From Rhodospirillum sp. (lineage in GTDB: Bacteria; Pseudomonadota; Alphaproteobacteria; Dongiales; Dongiaceae), in contig PNKY01000004.1 of the NCBI GenBank assembly GCA_013822765.1, positions 248,001-312,000 on the forward strand: 64,000 bases of DNA. The letters are read 5' to 3'. Below the pieces are notes generated by a model. It saw only the letters and a list, made by a program, of their open reading frames with translations. It had not been told where the DNA came from and did not search any database. Below are positions 47,935 to 56,195 of the stretch, piece after piece. The first letter of the stretch is position 1. Every line of letters begins with the position of its first letter. A program made the translations under genes and the position numbers.

Positions 47935-47959
47935 TTTGTCGATCATCCCGATCGACAAA
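47935..47959. promoter_or_regulatory. Perfect 10-bp inverted repeat between ssuD and ssuA
   Basis: TTTGTCGATC (47935-47944) and GATCGACAAA (47950-47959) are exact inverted copies 5 bases apart, 38 bases after the ssuD stop and 113 before ssuA. It has the shape of a dimeric repressor or activator operator. With no T-tract it is a poor terminator. Confidence 0.55.
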
Positions 47960-48007
47960 TAGCATGGCGATCCGTGTCGCTGTGGCAACGGCAGAGGTAC
48001 GGAAAAC

Positions 48008-48044
48008 GCGGCCCGTCACCTCCTATGCCGCGGTGGCGGGCCGC
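48008..48044 (+). promoter_or_regulatory. 13-bp hairpin in the ssuA leader
   Basis: GCGGCCCGTCACC (48008-48020) pairs with GGTGGCGGGCCGC (48032-48044), with one G-U pair and an 11-nt loop, 27 bases upstream of the ssuA ATG. It could attenuate, stabilise or mark the 5' end of the ssuACB message. It does not match a riboswitch that I recognise. Confidence 0.45.
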
Positions 48045-48071
48045 AACATGACGAGCAGGAAGGGATGATCC

Positions 48072-49010
48072 ATGCTGAAGAAATTCGTTTCACTGACCAT
48101 CGCCGCCATCGGCCTGGGCGCCATCTTGTCCGCGCCCGCCGCGGCTGACGAGGTCCGCATCGGCTATCAGAAATACGGCACCCTGGTGATCCTCAAGGAG
48201 AAGGGGCTGCTCGAGCAGAAGCTGGAGCCGCTTGGCTTCACCGTGAGCTGGACCGAGTTTCCGGGCGGCCCGCAACTGCTCGAAGCGCTGAACGTCGGCG
48301 CGATCGACTTCGGCACCACCGGCGAAGCGCCGCCGATCTTCGCGCAGGCGGCGGGCGCCCCGCTGCTCTATGTCGGCTATGAGCCCCCGGCGCCGACCAG
48401 CGAGGCGATCCTGGTTGCCAAGGACAGCCCGATCAAGACCGTTGCCGATCTCAAGGGCAAGAGGATCGCGCTCAACAAGGGTTCCAACGTCCACTACTTC
48501 CTGATCAAGGCGTTGGAGAAGGCCGGCGTCGCTTACAAGGACGTCAACATCAGCTTCCTGCCGCCGGCCGACGCGCGCGCCGCGTTCGAAAGCGGCGCGG
48601 TCGACGCCTGGGCGATCTGGGATCCGTTCTTCGCCGCGGCCCAGGCCGCGACCGAGGCGCGCGCGCTGGCGGATGGCACCGGCCTCGTCTCGAACCATCA
48701 GTTCTTTCTGTCAGAGAAGAAATTCACCGCCGACCATCCGCAGGTGGTCGACGCCATCCTGGCTGCGCTCGAGGAGATCGATGCCTGGGCCAAGGACCGG
48801 CACGACGAGGTTGCCGCCGAGCTCAGCCCGAAGGTCGGCATCTCGGCGCCGATCCTGAAAGCGGCGGTGGAGCGGCTGAGCTATGGCCTCAAGCCGATCG
48901 ACGATGCCGTGATCGCCGAACAGCAGAAGATCGCCGATACTTTCTTTGAGCTTGGTCTGCTGCCCAAGGCGATCAAGATTTCCGACGTCATCCGCAAGCC
49001 GACTTCGTGA
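48072..49010 (+). CDS. ssuA: Aliphatic sulfonate ABC transporter substrate-binding protein
   Basis: A 312-residue periplasmic protein with a signal peptide (residues 1-25, ending APAAA). The SsuA pattern is DEVRIGYQKYGTLVILKEKG, then WTEFPGGPQLLEALNVGAID, FGTTGEAPPIFAQAAGA and NKGSNVHYFLIKALEKAGV. It captures alkanesulfonates for the SsuC/SsuB pump encoded directly downstream. GAGCAGGAAGGGATG provides the ribosome-binding site. Confidence 0.94.
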   Translation: MLKKFVSLTIAAIGLGAILSAPAAADEVRIGYQKYGTLVILKEKGLLEQKLEPLGFTVSWTEFPGGPQLLEALNVGAIDFGTTGEAPPIFAQAAGAPLLYVGYEPPAPTSEAILVAKDSPIKTVADLKGKRIALNKGSNVHYFLIKALEKAGVAYKDVNISFLPPADARAAFESGAVDAWAIWDPFFAAAQAATEARALADGTGLVSNHQFFLSEKKFTADHPQVVDAILAALEEIDAWAKDRHDEVAAELSPKVGISAPILKAAVERLSYGLKPIDDAVIAEQQKIADTFFELGLLPKAIKISDVIRKPTS

Positions 49011-49014
49011 TCCG

Positions 49015-49818
49015 ATGACCGAGCGGGTTCGGCTCACCTCTCGGTTTATGGACGGCCTGGTTCCCTGGCTGCTGCCGATCCTTCTCGTCGCAGCCTGGGA
49101 ACTGGCCGCCCGCTTCGGCGTCCTGTCGGCACGCGTGCTGCCAGCGCCCAGCGATATCCTGGTCGCCTTCTGGATCACCCTGAAGGACGGATCGCTGGTC
49201 CATCACGTCGCAGTCAGCGCGCGCCGGGCGCTCTATGGCCTGGTGATCGGCGGCGGCATCGGCTTCGTGCTCGGCGTCCTGACCGGCGCACTGCCGGTGG
49301 CCGAGAAGCTGCTCGACACCTCGGTGCAGATGCTGCGCAACATTCCGCATCTCGCGATCATCCCGCTGGTCATCCTGTGGTTCGGCATCGGCGAGGAGGC
49401 CAAGATCTTCCTTGTGGCGATCGGCAGCCTGTTCCCGATCTACCTCAACACCTTCCACGGCATCCGCACCGTGGACCGCGGGTTGGTCGAGATGGCGCGG
49501 GTCTATGGCCTTTCGCCGACCGCCTTGTTCCTGCGCGTTATTCTGCCGGGTGCGCTGCCGTCGATCCTGGTCGGCCTGCGCTATGCGCTCGGCATCATGT
49601 GGCTGACGCTGATCGTCTCAGAGACCATCTCCGCCTCCGAAGGGATCGGCTACATGACGATGAATGCCCGCGAGTTCCTGCAGACCGACGTGGTGCTGCT
49701 CGGCATCATCGTCTATGCCTTGCTCGGTAAGCTGGCCGACAGCGCCACCCGTGCGCTGGAGCATCTTGCCCTGTCCTGGCATCCCGCCTACCAGACCCGG
49801 AAGGCGGTGACGGCATGA
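49015..49818 (+). CDS. ssuC: Aliphatic sulfonate ABC transporter permease
   Basis: A 267-residue membrane protein with about six hydrophobic segments. LLPILLVAAWELAARFGVLS, then RVLPAPSDILVAFW and the EAA loop LVEMARVYGLSPTALFLRVI with LPGALPSILVGLRYALG are typical of SsuC/TauC. It starts 4 bases after ssuA and overlaps ssuB by ATGA. Confidence 0.94.
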   Translation: MTERVRLTSRFMDGLVPWLLPILLVAAWELAARFGVLSARVLPAPSDILVAFWITLKDGSLVHHVAVSARRALYGLVIGGGIGFVLGVLTGALPVAEKLLDTSVQMLRNIPHLAIIPLVILWFGIGEEAKIFLVAIGSLFPIYLNTFHGIRTVDRGLVEMARVYGLSPTALFLRVILPGALPSILVGLRYALGIMWLTLIVSETISASEGIGYMTMNAREFLQTDVVLLGIIVYALLGKLADSATRALEHLALSWHPAYQTRKAVTA

Positions 49819-50627
49819 GGGCGGCGGGCGCAAGTCTGCGGTGGATCGCGCCGCTCGGGCTGGATGATCCGATCGCGCTCGATCCGGCCGCACCGGCGAC
49901 ACGCACGATCACACAGCCGGGCAAGGGCCTGTCGATCCGCTTCGAACAAGCCGGCAAGTCGTTCGGACAACGGCAGGTGCTGCAGGGACTGGATCTCTCA
50001 ATTCCCGCCGGCCAGTTCGTTGCGATCGTGGGCCGCTCCGGCGGCGGCAAGACAACCCTCTTGCGGTTGCTGACCGGACTGGACCAACCCACCGGCGGCC
50101 GTGTTCTCATCGATGAGGCGCCGGTCACCGGCCTGCAACCCTCCGTCCGGTTGCTGTTCCAGGATGCGCGCCTGCTGCCGTGGCAGCGCGTCATTTCCAA
50201 TGTCGGGATCGCGCGCGCAGCCGGCTGGCGCGAGGCGGCGCAAGCGGCGCTCGCCGATGTTGGCCTGGCGGATCGCGCGCACGATTGGCCATCGGTTCTG
50301 TCGGGGGGACAGCGCCAGCGCGTAGCCTTGGCGCGCGCGCTGGTGAACCATCCCGGCGTCCTACTGCTCGACGAGCCGTTCGGCGCGCTCGATGCGCTGA
50401 CGCGTCAGGAGATGCACCAGCTGGTCACACAGATCTGGCAGTCGCACGGCTTCACAACCGTGCTCATCACCCACGACGTGCGCGAAGCCGTCACGCTGGC
50501 TGATCGGGTGCTGGTGTTGCGCGAGGGGCGCATCGCCCTCGATCTTGCTGTCCCAGACGCGCGTCCGCGGCTCACGGGCAATGCGAAGCTCGCGGCTCTC
50601 GAAGCGGGAATTCTGGCAGAAGTCTGA
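49815..50627 (+). CDS. ssuB: Aliphatic sulfonate ABC transporter ATP-binding protein
   Basis: A 270-residue ATPase. Walker A is GRSGGGKTT (residues 73-81), the Q-loop is in FQDARLLPWQRVISNVGIAR, the signature LSGGQRQRVALARALVNHPG is intact, and Walker B is VLLLDEPFGALDALTRQEMH. The GQRQ and LPW features are those of SsuB/TauB. The first 38 residues are an extra, non-conserved extension that is also seen in other SsuB proteins. It closes the ssuACB operon. Confidence 0.94.
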   Translation: MRAAGASLRWIAPLGLDDPIALDPAAPATRTITQPGKGLSIRFEQAGKSFGQRQVLQGLDLSIPAGQFVAIVGRSGGGKTTLLRLLTGLDQPTGGRVLIDEAPVTGLQPSVRLLFQDARLLPWQRVISNVGIARAAGWREAAQAALADVGLADRAHDWPSVLSGGQRQRVALARALVNHPGVLLLDEPFGALDALTRQEMHQLVTQIWQSHGFTTVLITHDVREAVTLADRVLVLREGRIALDLAVPDARPRLTGNAKLAALEAGILAEV

Positions 50628-51056
50628 GCAATCGGTTCAATCCTGTCGCCCCCGAAGGAAGCTACTAAGGCTTCCGCTAGGAGTTGGGTGCTTTACAGTT
50701 CGCCACTAAGTCCTTGATTCTCTATAGTGCTAAAAGGGGACCGAAACTGTTAAACCTCTTTGAAATCACACGAAATCCATCCAACTCTTAGTCGGCGGGT
50801 CGCAGGTTCGAGTCCTGCTGCGCCCGCCAAGCCAGTTCAACGACACAAGTAGTCGCCAGACGATGGGCGCAACCCGACCCCAGGTTGCGTCAGTACCGCC
50901 GCATCGGCGCACCCAGCACCGAAGCCGGATCGGCCGACGCCCGCAATTTCCGTCGTTGGCACTGCAGATCGAAGATCTCTCCCGCACCTCTTGCGCATAA
51001 ATCTGGTCATCGCTGGATCGTGAGGCATAATACGTAGAGGCTAGGCGGACACCGCG
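50628..51056. other. 429-base gap containing the tRNA-Lys fragment
   Basis: The left part (50640-50780) is AT-rich for this window and carries no gene. The tRNA-like fragment is at 50784-50829. A small hairpin GCAACC/GGTTGC lies near 50870-50888. The rest leads into the TIR gene; no clear promoter could be named. Confidence 0.5.
50784..50829 (+). repeat. 46-nt copy of the tRNA-Lys 3' half (putative attachment site)
   Basis: It aligns without gaps to 37521-37566 of the tRNA-Lys gene, from the anticodon loop through the CCA-equivalent end. There are three A-to-G differences, and 31 bases covering the T-arm and acceptor strand are identical. It cannot be a tRNA, because no 5' half precedes it. 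The same orientation and 13.2-kb spacing fit the second attachment site of an integrated element. Confidence 0.8.
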
Positions 51057-52094
51057 ATGGGCGAAGGTCACATCTTCATCAGTTATCGCCGCGAAGACTC
51101 AGCGGGCTACACGCGCGCCATTTACGATCAGCTCACCAAACACTTCTCCAAGAGCCAGGTCTTCATGGATGTGGACACCATTGAGCCGGGCCTTCCGTTC
51201 GATGAAGTCATCAACCAGGCCGTGGCGCGTTGCGACGTTCTCCTCGTCATGGTGGGTGCACGCTGGATGGAACCTCGGGCCGACAGTGGTCCACGACTTA
51301 ACGACCCGAAGGATTATGTGCGTATCGAGATCGCGGCCGCACTCTCGCGCGACATCCGCGTCATTCCGGTATTGCTCGATGGCGCCACCATGCCAGCCGA
51401 GGATGCCTTGCCGGAGCCGCTTCGCCCCTTTGCCCGGCGGAATGCAATCGAGGTCGGCAACAGCCGCTTCGATTCCGACGTGGAGCGATTGATAGACGTG
51501 ATAGGCAAGTCGATCGGTGAGCCCGCTCGGTCACACAATCGGGAAGGCCATCGATCTCGCCGCACAGCGATGTACTGGCTGCTTGGCGGCGGGCTTGCCG
51601 CCGTTGCGCTGGTCCCCGTGATCTATTGGTATCTGCCTGGATCGATTCAAAAGGACTGGCGATTCTGCCGAAAGTGCAATGCGCTGTTCTTCGATGGCTC
51701 CGCAGCGAAGGGAGTCTGCGCGGCCGGTGGAGAGCACAGTGCCGAAGGGTTCAATTTTTCGCTGGAGCATGATGTCGCCGGCACCGGACAACCAGATTGG
51801 CGATTCTGTCGGAAATGCCAGTCGCTGTTCTTTAATGGCTATCCTACGAAAGGTGTTTGCCCGGCGGGCGGAGCCCACGCGAACGAAGGCTACAACTTTG
51901 TCCTCGAGCACGATCAAACCGGCTGGGCGCGCTATCAGAAAGCGGGACAGTCCGCACAAAATAGCTGGCGATTCTGCGAGAAATGCCAGTCGCTGTTCTT
52001 CGATGGCGTCCCTGCCAAGGGCGTTTGTCCGGCCGGTGGCGCTCACAGCGCCCAAGGCTATGACTTCTTTCTACCGCATCAGGCAGATAGCTGA
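51057..52094 (+). CDS. TIR-domain membrane protein with three Cys-rich repeats
   Basis: A 345-residue protein in three parts. Residues 4-150 are a TIR_2 domain (HIFISYRREDSAGYTRAIYD, VFMDVDTIEPGLPFDEVI, LLVMVGARWMEP). Residues 172-194 are one transmembrane segment. Residues 201-238, 248-285 and 304-341 are three copies of a unit with the pattern WRFCxKCxxLFF-x-G-x4-KGVCxAGGxH-x4-GY/F. Each has three cysteines and a histidine, suggesting small metal or carbohydrate-binding modules. With the TIR inside, the repeats would face the periplasm. TIR domains in bacteria are often NADases or signalling modules; the role here is unknown. A strong ribosome-binding site is not evident. Confidence 0.8.
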   Translation: MGEGHIFISYRREDSAGYTRAIYDQLTKHFSKSQVFMDVDTIEPGLPFDEVINQAVARCDVLLVMVGARWMEPRADSGPRLNDPKDYVRIEIAAALSRDIRVIPVLLDGATMPAEDALPEPLRPFARRNAIEVGNSRFDSDVERLIDVIGKSIGEPARSHNREGHRSRRTAMYWLLGGGLAAVALVPVIYWYLPGSIQKDWRFCRKCNALFFDGSAAKGVCAAGGEHSAEGFNFSLEHDVAGTGQPDWRFCRKCQSLFFNGYPTKGVCPAGGAHANEGYNFVLEHDQTGWARYQKAGQSAQNSWRFCEKCQSLFFDGVPAKGVCPAGGAHSAQGYDFFLPHQADS

Positions 52095-52187
52095 GCGCAG
52101 CGCCACGGCGCCACCTTTCGTTTGCGCTCAACCCACCCTAGTATCTCCAACGGGACGAAGCAGGGCCAAGCGCGTGGGGTGGGTGAC

Positions 52188-54908
52188 GTGCTGATCGAGA
52201 CCAAGTTGCGGCCGCCGGTGTTGCGCACCGGGTTGGTGGAGCGGGAGCGGTTGATCAAGGCGCTGGATGGCGCGTTGGCGACGCGGCTCGCCGTGCTGAC
52301 GGCGCCGGCGGGTTTCGGCAAGAGCACGCTGCTCGGGCAATGGATCTCGGTGCTGCGCGAGCGCGACGCGGCGGTCGGCTGGCTGGCGCTCGATCAGGGC
52401 GACGACGAGATCGGCCGTTTTCTCGGCTACCTGGTGGCGGCGTTGCGGCGCGCCGATCCGGAGCTCGCGCACGGCGTGCCGGCGCTGCTGGACTCGAGCC
52501 CGGTGGTGCCGGTCGATTCCGTGCTTGCGACCATCGTGAACGACCTGGCGCAGCGCACGCGCCCGTTGTTCCTGATCCTCGACGATTGCCATTTCCTGAC
52601 CGCGCCGGAGATCGGCCGGTTCCTGGAGGCGCTGCTCGCCTATGCGCCGGGCGCGCTGCATCTGGTGGCGGCGACCCGCGGGCCGATGCCGTTCCAGCTC
52701 GCCAACATCCGCGTCAAGGGCCAGCTCATCAACCTCGACGAGACCCACCTGCGTTTCTCTCTGGAGGAAGCGGAGAGCTTCCTCAACGAGACGCGCGTGC
52801 TGGATCTGCCGATGGCCGATGTCGTCACCTTGCAGCACCGGACCGAGGGCTGGGCCGCGGGGCTGCAACTCGCCTCGCTGTCGCTCGAGCAGCGCGAGGA
52901 GCGCGCCGATTTCATCCGGCATTTCTCCGGCAGCCATCGCGACATCGCCGAGTTCCTGGCGCAGGACGTGCTGGCGCGGCAATCGAAGGAGATGCTCGAT
53001 TTCCTGCTCGACACCGCGATCCTGACGCGCATCTCCGCGCCGCTGGCCGATGCGGTGTCGGGGCGCGGCAACGCCGCCGCCATGCTGACGGCGATCGAGG
53101 CAGCGAACCTGTTCCTGATCCCGCTCGACCGCGAGCGCACCTGGTTCCGCTATCACCACCTGTTCGCGGAGTTCCTGCATTCGATGCTGCAGAAACGTGC
53201 GCCGGAGCGCGTGACCGCGCTGCACGGCCGCGCCGCCGCGTGGCTGTCCCAGCACGGGCAGACCTCGGAGGCGGTGACGCACGCGCTGGCGGCCGGCGAC
53301 GCCGACGGCGCGGCCGCGCTGGTCGAGGCCTGCGCCATGCCGCTGATCATGCAGAGCCACCTCACCATGGTGCGGCAATGGCTGAGCCTGCTGCCGCCGG
53401 AACTGATCGCGCGGCGGCCGCGGCTGCAGCTGGCGGAGGTGTGGATCCAGTTCCACATGAGCCGGCCGCAGGAAGCGGTAAAGACTTTGAAGGCCGCCAA
53501 GCGCTCGATCGCCGCCCTCGCCGGCAGTGGCGCCATCGATCAGCGCGAAAGCCATGCGCTGCAAGGCGAGCTGTGGACGCTGACCGCCGGCGTCATCAGC
53601 GCCGCCGACCGCTCGCACACCGCGGCGCGGCTGTGCGCGACGTGGCTGGAGATGCTCTCGGACGACAAGCCGTTTCTCAAGGGCACGCTCGGCAACATCC
53701 ATGCCTTCTGCCACTACTCGCTCGGCGCCATGGACCAGGCGCGCGCTGCCAGCCTGAAGGCACGCGATGCTCATGCGCAGGCGCAGTCGATCTTCGGGCT
53801 GGTCTATTGCGACCTGATCTTGGGGCTGGTAGAGAAATCGACCGGCAATCTCGCCGCGGCGCATCGCCTGTTTGAGCGCGCCATCGCCCTGTCGCGCGAA
53901 TCGCTCGGTCCCGGCTCCTACGCCGAGGCCATGGTCGCGATCTTCGAGGTCGAGCTGCTGTACGAATGGAATGAGCTCAGCGCCGCCGAACGCCTGCTGC
54001 ACACGCACCGGCAGATCATCGAGGAATGCGGCCTGGTGGTGCACGAGATGGCGTGCAAGCTGCACATCGCGCGCCTCGCCGCCGCCCGCGGCCGCCATGA
54101 CGAGGCGCTGGCAGTGCTGGAGCGTGCCGAGCGGCTGGGCCTGCAGAAGCGCTATCAGCGCCTCACTGCCAGCGCGCTGAACGATCGCGTGCGGCTGCTG
54201 CTGGCGCGTGGCGATGCACGGTCGGCGCGTTGGGCGTTGCGCGCGCGTGGGGTCGAGGACGGTCCCAGACCACTGACCAGCCTCGCAGCCGAGCTTGAAG
54301 CGACGGCATTGGCGCGCGTGCTGATCGCGGAGGATCGCCCGGATGCCGCCTTGCGCATCCTGGACCAGGTGGCGGAGCGGGTGCGGCAGGAAGGTCGCTT
54401 GCGGCGACTGGCGCAGGTGCGCGCGATCTCCGCCATCGCCGCCTATCGCGCCGGCGATGCGCTGACGGCGCTCGCCGCCGCTGTCGACACCGTCTCGCTG
54501 TGTGCGCCGCAGAACGCGCTGCGCATCCTGATCGACGAAGGGCCCGGCCTGCGCGATGTCCTGCTGTTCGCGCGCGGCCGCGTGCCGAGCTGGTCCGGCG
54601 ACACCCAGGCGGGTCGCTATATCGATCGCGTCATGCAGGCGTTCGCGGCGAGCGAGCGGAGCGCGGCCGCGACGCCGGTGGTGCTGCGTCGCAGCCCGCG
54701 CTTCAGCCAGCGCGAGGCCGAGGTGGCGCGCCTGCTGACGGCAGGCCACAGCAACCGCGACCTGGCGCGGACCCTCGGCATGGCGCCGGACACCGTGAAG
54801 TGGCACCTCAAGAACATCTTCGGCAAGCTGGGGGTCGCCAACCGCACCCAGGCCGTGCTGCGCCTGCAGGAGATCGGGCTCGGGTCCAAGGCGCCCGGGC
54901 TCCACTAG
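52188..54908 (+). CDS. MalT-like LuxR family transcriptional activator
   Basis: An approximately 906-residue large regulator of the MalT/LAL type. The N-terminus VLIETKLRPPVLRTGLVERE leads into the STAND ATPase P-loop TAPAGFGKSTLLGQW. Walker B-like LFLILDDCHFL follows, and a long TPR-like helical region (about 380-820) forms the sensor. The C-terminal LuxR HTH is FSQREAEVARLLTAGHSNRD, LARTLGMAPDTVKWHLKNIF and GKLGVANRTQAVL. Such ATP-dependent activators bind an inducer through the repeats. The start is uncertain: GTG at 52188 has GGGGTGGG upstream, but in-frame starts at 52122 and 52179 exist. Likely target is the amidohydrolase-transporter operon downstream. Confidence 0.9.
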   Translation: MLIETKLRPPVLRTGLVERERLIKALDGALATRLAVLTAPAGFGKSTLLGQWISVLRERDAAVGWLALDQGDDEIGRFLGYLVAALRRADPELAHGVPALLDSSPVVPVDSVLATIVNDLAQRTRPLFLILDDCHFLTAPEIGRFLEALLAYAPGALHLVAATRGPMPFQLANIRVKGQLINLDETHLRFSLEEAESFLNETRVLDLPMADVVTLQHRTEGWAAGLQLASLSLEQREERADFIRHFSGSHRDIAEFLAQDVLARQSKEMLDFLLDTAILTRISAPLADAVSGRGNAAAMLTAIEAANLFLIPLDRERTWFRYHHLFAEFLHSMLQKRAPERVTALHGRAAAWLSQHGQTSEAVTHALAAGDADGAAALVEACAMPLIMQSHLTMVRQWLSLLPPELIARRPRLQLAEVWIQFHMSRPQEAVKTLKAAKRSIAALAGSGAIDQRESHALQGELWTLTAGVISAADRSHTAARLCATWLEMLSDDKPFLKGTLGNIHAFCHYSLGAMDQARAASLKARDAHAQAQSIFGLVYCDLILGLVEKSTGNLAAAHRLFERAIALSRESLGPGSYAEAMVAIFEVELLYEWNELSAAERLLHTHRQIIEECGLVVHEMACKLHIARLAAARGRHDEALAVLERAERLGLQKRYQRLTASALNDRVRLLLARGDARSARWALRARGVEDGPRPLTSLAAELEATALARVLIAEDRPDAALRILDQVAERVRQEGRLRRLAQVRAISAIAAYRAGDALTALAAAVDTVSLCAPQNALRILIDEGPGLRDVLLFARGRVPSWSGDTQAGRYIDRVMQAFAASERSAAATPVVLRRSPRFSQREAEVARLLTAGHSNRDLARTLGMAPDTVKWHLKNIFGKLGVANRTQAVLRLQEIGLGSKAPGLH

Positions 54909-54915
54909 CAATTAA

Positions 54916-54987
54916 CCACCCGTACGGGTGGCATTGGCTGACCCCTCGCCACCCGTCGGGGGCGGGACAAGGGGGCGAGGGTCGGCC
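54916..54987 (+). promoter_or_regulatory. Palindrome plus long hairpin upstream of the amidohydrolase gene
   Basis: CCACCCGTACGGGTGG (54916-54931) is a perfect 16-bp palindrome starting 8 bases after the regulator's stop. Next, GGCTGACCCCTCGCC (54936-54950) pairs with GGCGAGGGTCGGCC (54974-54987) with one bulge. Either could terminate the regulator message, and the palindrome could be a binding site for control of the gene at 55015. Confidence 0.5.
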
Positions 54988-55014
54988 ATGCTCGCACCAA
55001 CAGGGGGACAAGGG

Positions 55015-56115
55015 ATGGCGACAGGCTTCGTCTGGCACGAGCTTTATATGTGGCACAACACCTGGAACTGGGCGCAGGTCTTCCCGCCCGGTCTCACGGT
55101 GCAGCCTGGCGAGCACGCGGAGAATCCCGAGACCAAGCGGCGCTTCCGCAACCTGGTGGAGGTGAGTGGGCTGCTCGACCAGCTGACGCCGATCAAGCCG
55201 CGCCCTGCTTCGGAATCCGAGATCGCGCGCTTCCATACCCGCGACTACATCGAGCGCATCAAGCGGCTGAGCGCCGAGAATGGCGGCGAGGCCAGCGAGT
55301 TGACCCCCTTCGGGCGCGGCAGCTTCGAGATCGCACAGCTGGCGGCGGGCGGCGCGATGGCGGCGTTCGACGCGGTGATCCAAGGGCGTGTCGCCAACGC
55401 CTATGCGCTGGTGCGGCCGCCGGGACATCACGCCGTCGCCGGTGTCGGCATGGGCTTCTGCCTGTTCGGCAACGCGGCGCTGGCCATTCTGCACGCGCAG
55501 GCGATGCACAAGGTCGGCCGCATCGCGATCGTCGACTGGGATGTCCATCACGGCAACGGCACGCAGGCGGCGTTCTACCAGCGCGACGACGTGCTCACGA
55601 TCTCGCTGCACCAGGACAATCTGTACCCGGCGAACTCGGGCGGGCTGGCGGAGCGGGGCGAGGGCCGGGGCGCCGGTTACAATCTCAATGTTCCGCTGCC
55701 GCCCGGTTCGGGCGACGGCGCTTATCTCGCGGCCTTCGAGCAGGTGGTGGCGCCGGCGTTGCTGCGCTTCCGGCCGGAGCTGATCGTGGTCGCGTCCGGC
55801 TTCGACGGATCGGGCGTCGATCCGCTGGGCCGCATGATGATCACGTCGGAGGGCTACCGCGCCATGACCCGCATGCTGATGCAGGCGGCGCGCGATCTGT
55901 GCGGCGGCCGCCTGGTGATGACGCATGAGGGCGGCTACTCGCAGACCTATGTGCCCTATTGCGGCCTGGCCGTGCTCGAGGAGATGAGCGGCGCCAAGAC
56001 CCATGTCGCCGACCCATGGGCGCCGCTGATGGCGAACTGGGGCGGACAGGCGCTGCAACCGCACCAGCAGGCGGTCATCGCCGCGGCCGCACAACTGGTC
56101 AAAGACATCAAGTGA
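55015..56115 (+). CDS. Histone deacetylase-superfamily amidohydrolase (acetylpolyamine amidohydrolase-like)
   Basis: A 366-residue zinc enzyme of the class II HDAC/acetylpolyamine amidohydrolase superfamily. The catalytic RPPGHHA is at residues 134-140. Zinc ligands are D176 and H178 ([11 protein letters not shown]) and D264 (SGFDGSG), and the glycine-rich [13 protein letters not shown] contains the transition-state region. The frame extends upstream, but the ATG at 55015 gives the family start [10 protein letters not shown]. Such enzymes remove acetyl or other short acyl groups from amines. It is followed within 80 bases by a complete ABC importer. Confidence 0.92.
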   Translation: MATGFVWHELYMWHNTWNWAQVFPPGLTVQPGEHAENPETKRRFRNLVEVSGLLDQLTPIKPRPASESEIARFHTRDYIERIKRLSAENGGEASELTPFGRGSFEIAQLAAGGAMAAFDAVIQGRVANAYALVRPPGHHAVAGVGMGFCLFGNAALAILHAQAMHKVGRIAIVDWDVHHGNGTQAAFYQRDDVLTISLHQDNLYPANSGGLAERGEGRGAGYNLNVPLPPGSGDGAYLAAFEQVVAPALLRFRPELIVVASGFDGSGVDPLGRMMITSEGYRAMTRMLMQAARDLCGGRLVMTHEGGYSQTYVPYCGLAVLEEMSGAKTHVADPWAPLMANWGGQALQPHQQAVIAAAAQLVKDIK

Positions 56116-56195
56116 TGCACTGGTGGTGTGCCGGGACAGCCGACCGGCACACCACCAGCAAAGGATCCTGCGGCTGCACGAGGGAGCTTCGGACC

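Noticed and set aside
50784-50829. A second functional tRNA-Lys gene
   Set aside because: Only the 3' half is present; there is no acceptor 5' strand, D-arm or anticodon stem partner upstream. It is kept as a repeat or attachment-site candidate.
52128-54911. 927-codon frame antisense to the MalT-like regulator
   Set aside because: The sense strand has P-loop, Walker B and LuxR HTH; the antisense product is low complexity.
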